Assembly: GCA_009922885.1 (NCBI GenBank)
Contig: RFUP01000120.1
Span: 1 to 6,751, forward strand
DNA: 6,751 bases
Reading direction: 5' to 3'
DNA from: Paracoccaceae bacterium
GTDB lineage: Bacteria; Pseudomonadota; Alphaproteobacteria; Rhodobacterales; Rhodobacteraceae
The translations under genes were made by a program, and so were the position numbers. Shown one piece after another: positions 4,823 through 6,751 of this stretch; positions within the stretch are counted from its first letter, which is position 1; each line of letters opens with the position of its first letter. Under the pieces are notes generated by a model. The model was not told the DNA's origin. It searched no databases and worked only from the letters and a program-made list of their open reading frames with translations.

Positions 4823-6343
4823 GTGCCCGGTTACGCAGATCTCTTGGTCCAAACCCTCCTGCCCGCCGTTCTGGGTGCCGCCGCAGTCTTCGCGGCCATT
4901 CTCTGGAGCGCGCGTTCGAAATCCCCCTCTCCGGTTCAGGCCCAATCAGGAACGGCATGCCTGCTCTTTTCCGGCTCCAACCTTCTCGATGCGAATGACG
5001 AGGCATTGGCGCTCCTGAATGGCGCAGACACGCCGGGAAGCATCGAATGGCTCCACCTGCGCCGCGCCATCTCTCCTCGCTTCCCCGACTTCCCGAAAAC
5101 GCCAGATGGCATCCTGCGTCAGCTTTCCATTCCGGAAGTGGGAGGGTCGAAGCTTTGTCTGCAGATCATCCCGCTCAACGATGCGCTCCGCGTCGAAATT
5201 CCGCCAAAATCGCCAGACCCACAGGAAAAGCCCGCCCCAAACAGTGCGCGTCCCCTCGGCGCCGCCGAATATGCGGCCTGCCCGATGTGGTGCGTCGGTG
5301 CATCTGGTCAGGTTGTTTGGGGCAACCGCGCCTATCTGTCGCTCATCGGCAAACAAAACGAGAAGCCAGTCGAACAGGCCTCGCTCGGCGCCGCCTTCGA
5401 CCCGCGTGATCTCGCTGAGGTGCAAATGCGCCCCAAAAGCGTCCGCTGTGTCAGCAAGCAGGAAGAACTGTGGTTTGAAGTGTCCTGCACGCGGCTGGGT
5501 GAGGATGTGCATTACACCGCCTTGCCGCTCGACGAGGTTATCCGGGCCGAAACCATCCAGCGCAGCTTCGTCCAGACGCTCACCAAAACCTTCGCCAACC
5601 TGTCCATCGGCCTCGCGATCTTTGACAAGGAACGCCGCCTTGCGCTTTTCAATCCAGCGCTCTTGGATCTCACAAACCTTTCGGTCGATTTCCTCACCTC
5701 GCGCCCCTTCATCCTCGGCTTCTTCGACGCCATGCGCGACAACCACACCATGCCTGAACCGAAAGACATCCGTGAATGGCGGCAGAAAATCATGGGCATC
5801 GGCGGCGATGCGCCGTCGGGTGAACTCCTGGAAACATGGTCACTGCCCTCCGGCCAGACCTTCCGCATCACGGGCCGGCCACACCCTGATGGAACCCTCG
5901 CCTTCCTGATCGAAGACATCACAGACGAGATTTCCCTCACCCGCCACTTCCGGCAGGAACTGAAACAGATCCGCGCCATTCTGAATTACTTCGATCAGGC
6001 CGTGGTTCTATTCGCTCCCAACGGCACATTGTCCCTTCAGAACGCCGCCTTCGATACGGTCTGGCCCGATGGCGAAACCGCTGTCTCCCCGAACAGCACG
6101 CTGATTAATGCCGTCGCCCATTGGCGCGACCTCTGCGCGCCCTCACCCTTCTGGGATCAACTGCTCGCCTATATCGATCGGTCCCGCACGCCACCTCCCG
6201 ATCTGGCTATCCTGCATCGGAAAGACGGTCTTTCCGTCTCGGCCATGGCCACCCGCCTTCCCGGTGGGTCCTGCCTGATCCTCTTCGCCACCACATCCAG
6301 ACCGCTGCGCTCTGCTCCGTGGGAAAACCGCGCCGTCAGCTGA
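4823..6343 (+). CDS. Membrane-anchored PAS-repeat protein, DivL-like, without kinase domain
   Basis: The 506-residue product has one N-terminal membrane helix (about 10-28) and then four PAS-like modules. Each has the typical N-x-A/P turn after a short strand pair: N58DEA (degenerate module), N168RAY, N277PAL and N407AAF. The third contains FFDAMRDNHTMPEPKDIREW (300-319), a signature I associate with the PAS_7 type found in DivL proteins. The protein ends about 90 residues into the fourth module. There is no H-box or ATP-binding region, and no kinase remnant before tsaE. Caulobacter DivL has the same anchor-plus-PAS front followed by a tyrosine pseudokinase, and works with DivK and CckA upstream of CtrA. 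R. capsulatus has a PAS protein called DivL affecting CtrA phosphorylation. The tsaE neighbour and a CtrA box upstream support a DivL assignment; an accessory sensor for RegB is the alternative. Family moderately sure, exact role inferred. Confidence 0.8.
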   Translation: MPGYADLLVQTLLPAVLGAAAVFAAILWSARSKSPSPVQAQSGTACLLFSGSNLLDANDEALALLNGADTPGSIEWLHLRRAISPRFPDFPKTPDGILRQLSIPEVGGSKLCLQIIPLNDALRVEIPPKSPDPQEKPAPNSARPLGAAEYAACPMWCVGASGQVVWGNRAYLSLIGKQNEKPVEQASLGAAFDPRDLAEVQMRPKSVRCVSKQEELWFEVSCTRLGEDVHYTALPLDEVIRAETIQRSFVQTLTKTFANLSIGLAIFDKERRLALFNPALLDLTNLSVDFLTSRPFILGFFDAMRDNHTMPEPKDIREWRQKIMGIGGDAPSGELLETWSLPSGQTFRITGRPHPDGTLAFLIEDITDEISLTRHFRQELKQIRAILNYFDQAVVLFAPNGTLSLQNAAFDTVWPDGETAVSPNSTLINAVAHWRDLCAPSPFWDQLLAYIDRSRTPPPDLAILHRKDGLSVSAMATRLPGGSCLILFATTSRPLRSAPWENRAVS

Positions 6344-6380
6344 GGCTTGCGGCGGCGCGGCGAGAGGGTATCCTCACGCC

Positions 6381-6751
6381 ATGTCCAGCGCGCCCCTCCA
6401 AATCACCCTTCATTCCCCAGAGGAAACCGCCGCCCTCGCCACCAAGCTGGGCGGGCACCTCGGCGCTGGCGATGTGCTCTTGCTGTCTGGCTCAATCGGC
6501 GCCGGAAAAACCCATTTCGCGCGCTCCCTGATACAGTCGCTCTTGCCCGTGCCAGAAGATGTGCCCTCACCCACCTTTACGCTGGTGCAAGTCTATGACA
6601 CCCCCGAGGCCGAGCTGTGGCACGCCGATCTCTACCGCCTTTCTTCCGCAGATGAAGCCATTGAACTCGGCCTCGTCGACGCCTTCGAAACCGCGATCTG
6701 TCTCGTCGAATGGCCCGACCGCCTCGGCTCCCTCGCCCCGTCAAACGCGCT
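6381..6751 (+). CDS. tsaE: TsaE, tRNA threonylcarbamoyladenosine biosynthesis ATPase (5' part, runs off the right edge)
   Basis: TsaE (YjeE) is the cytoplasmic P-loop ATPase that works with TsaB and TsaD to place threonylcarbamoyl on A37 of tRNAs reading ANN codons. The 123 visible codons cover most of the protein. The Walker A motif GSIGAGKT is at 37-44, with Ser38 where the family usually has Asp. SPTFTLVQVYD (63-73) is the conserved switch segment. WHADLYRL (80-87), LGL.D (96-100) and VEWPDRL (109-115) complete the family pattern. ATG 6381 is the only sensible start; its purine-rich AGAGGG (6363-6368) is 12 nt away, rather far. It lies 37 bp after the PAS gene on the same strand and is probably co-transcribed with it, an arrangement common in alphaproteobacteria. 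Confidence 0.95.
   Translation, partial: MSSAPLQITLHSPEETAALATKLGGHLGAGDVLLLSGSIGAGKTHFARSLIQSLLPVPEDVPSPTFTLVQVYDTPEAELWHADLYRLSSADEAIELGLVDAFETAICLVEWPDRLGSLAPSNA

Noticed and set aside
4946..5746. A 266-codon open frame antisense to the PAS gene.
   Set aside because: Shadow of the real gene: no motif or Shine-Dalgarno, and composition typical of an antisense frame. The plus-strand frame has a membrane helix and PAS modules.
1..6751. Search for insertion sequences, CRISPR arrays, tRNAs, attachment sites or signs of recent transfer.
   Set aside because: No transposase or integrase, no spaced long repeats and no cloverleaf were seen, and base use is uniform apart from the AT-richer gaps. 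All identified genes fit a vertical alphaproteobacterial core.

Overview
The window looks like a chromosomal segment of an alphaproteobacterium of the Rhodobacterales (Rhodobacter/Roseobacter type). Four things suggest this: a GC-rich, C/G-ending codon style; a RegB-SenC-RegA redox locus with the divergent order known from Rhodobacter; RegA and RegB sequences that match those proteins closely at every functional motif I can recall; and a PAS-protein/tsaE pair typical of alphaproteobacteria. I see no mobile element, tRNA, rRNA, CRISPR array or prophage gene. This is core chromosome with an interesting regulatory arrangement.

Layout. At the left edge (1-877, minus) is the first 292 codons of a SulP-family anion transporter. 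A 356-bp divergent gap follows (878-1233). It holds two overlapping GC hairpins, a possible 20-codon upstream ORF on the transporter side, three tandem 11-bp repeats, and a TTAACC-rich stretch in front of a rightward lipoprotein gene (1234-1959). That gene has a lipobox, a glycine zipper and a helical C-terminus. It converges, 3 bp apart, on regA (1963-2514, minus), which lies downstream of senC (2641-3258, minus). Across a 100-bp divergent control region regB runs right (3359-4756). It is followed, 66 bp on, by a GTG-started membrane protein with four PAS-like modules and no kinase domain (4823-6343), resembling the PAS part of DivL. The 5' part of tsaE (6381 to the edge) comes last.

How the genes work together. 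RegB is a quinone/thiol redox-sensing membrane kinase that phosphorylates RegA, the global regulator of respiration, photosynthesis and carbon/nitrogen fixation in this group. SenC is a Sco-type copper chaperone for cytochrome oxidase, the enzyme whose electron flow RegB monitors. The DivL-like protein belongs by family to the CckA-ChpT-CtrA phosphorelay, which controls the cell cycle, motility and, in some relatives, gene transfer agents. The most notable signal is a perfect TTAA-N7-TTAA CtrA-type box between regB and this gene, in a window where TTAA is rare. It suggests, as inference, that CtrA feeds back on its own upstream regulator. The SulP transporter, the lipoprotein and TsaE have no evident functional tie to the redox genes.
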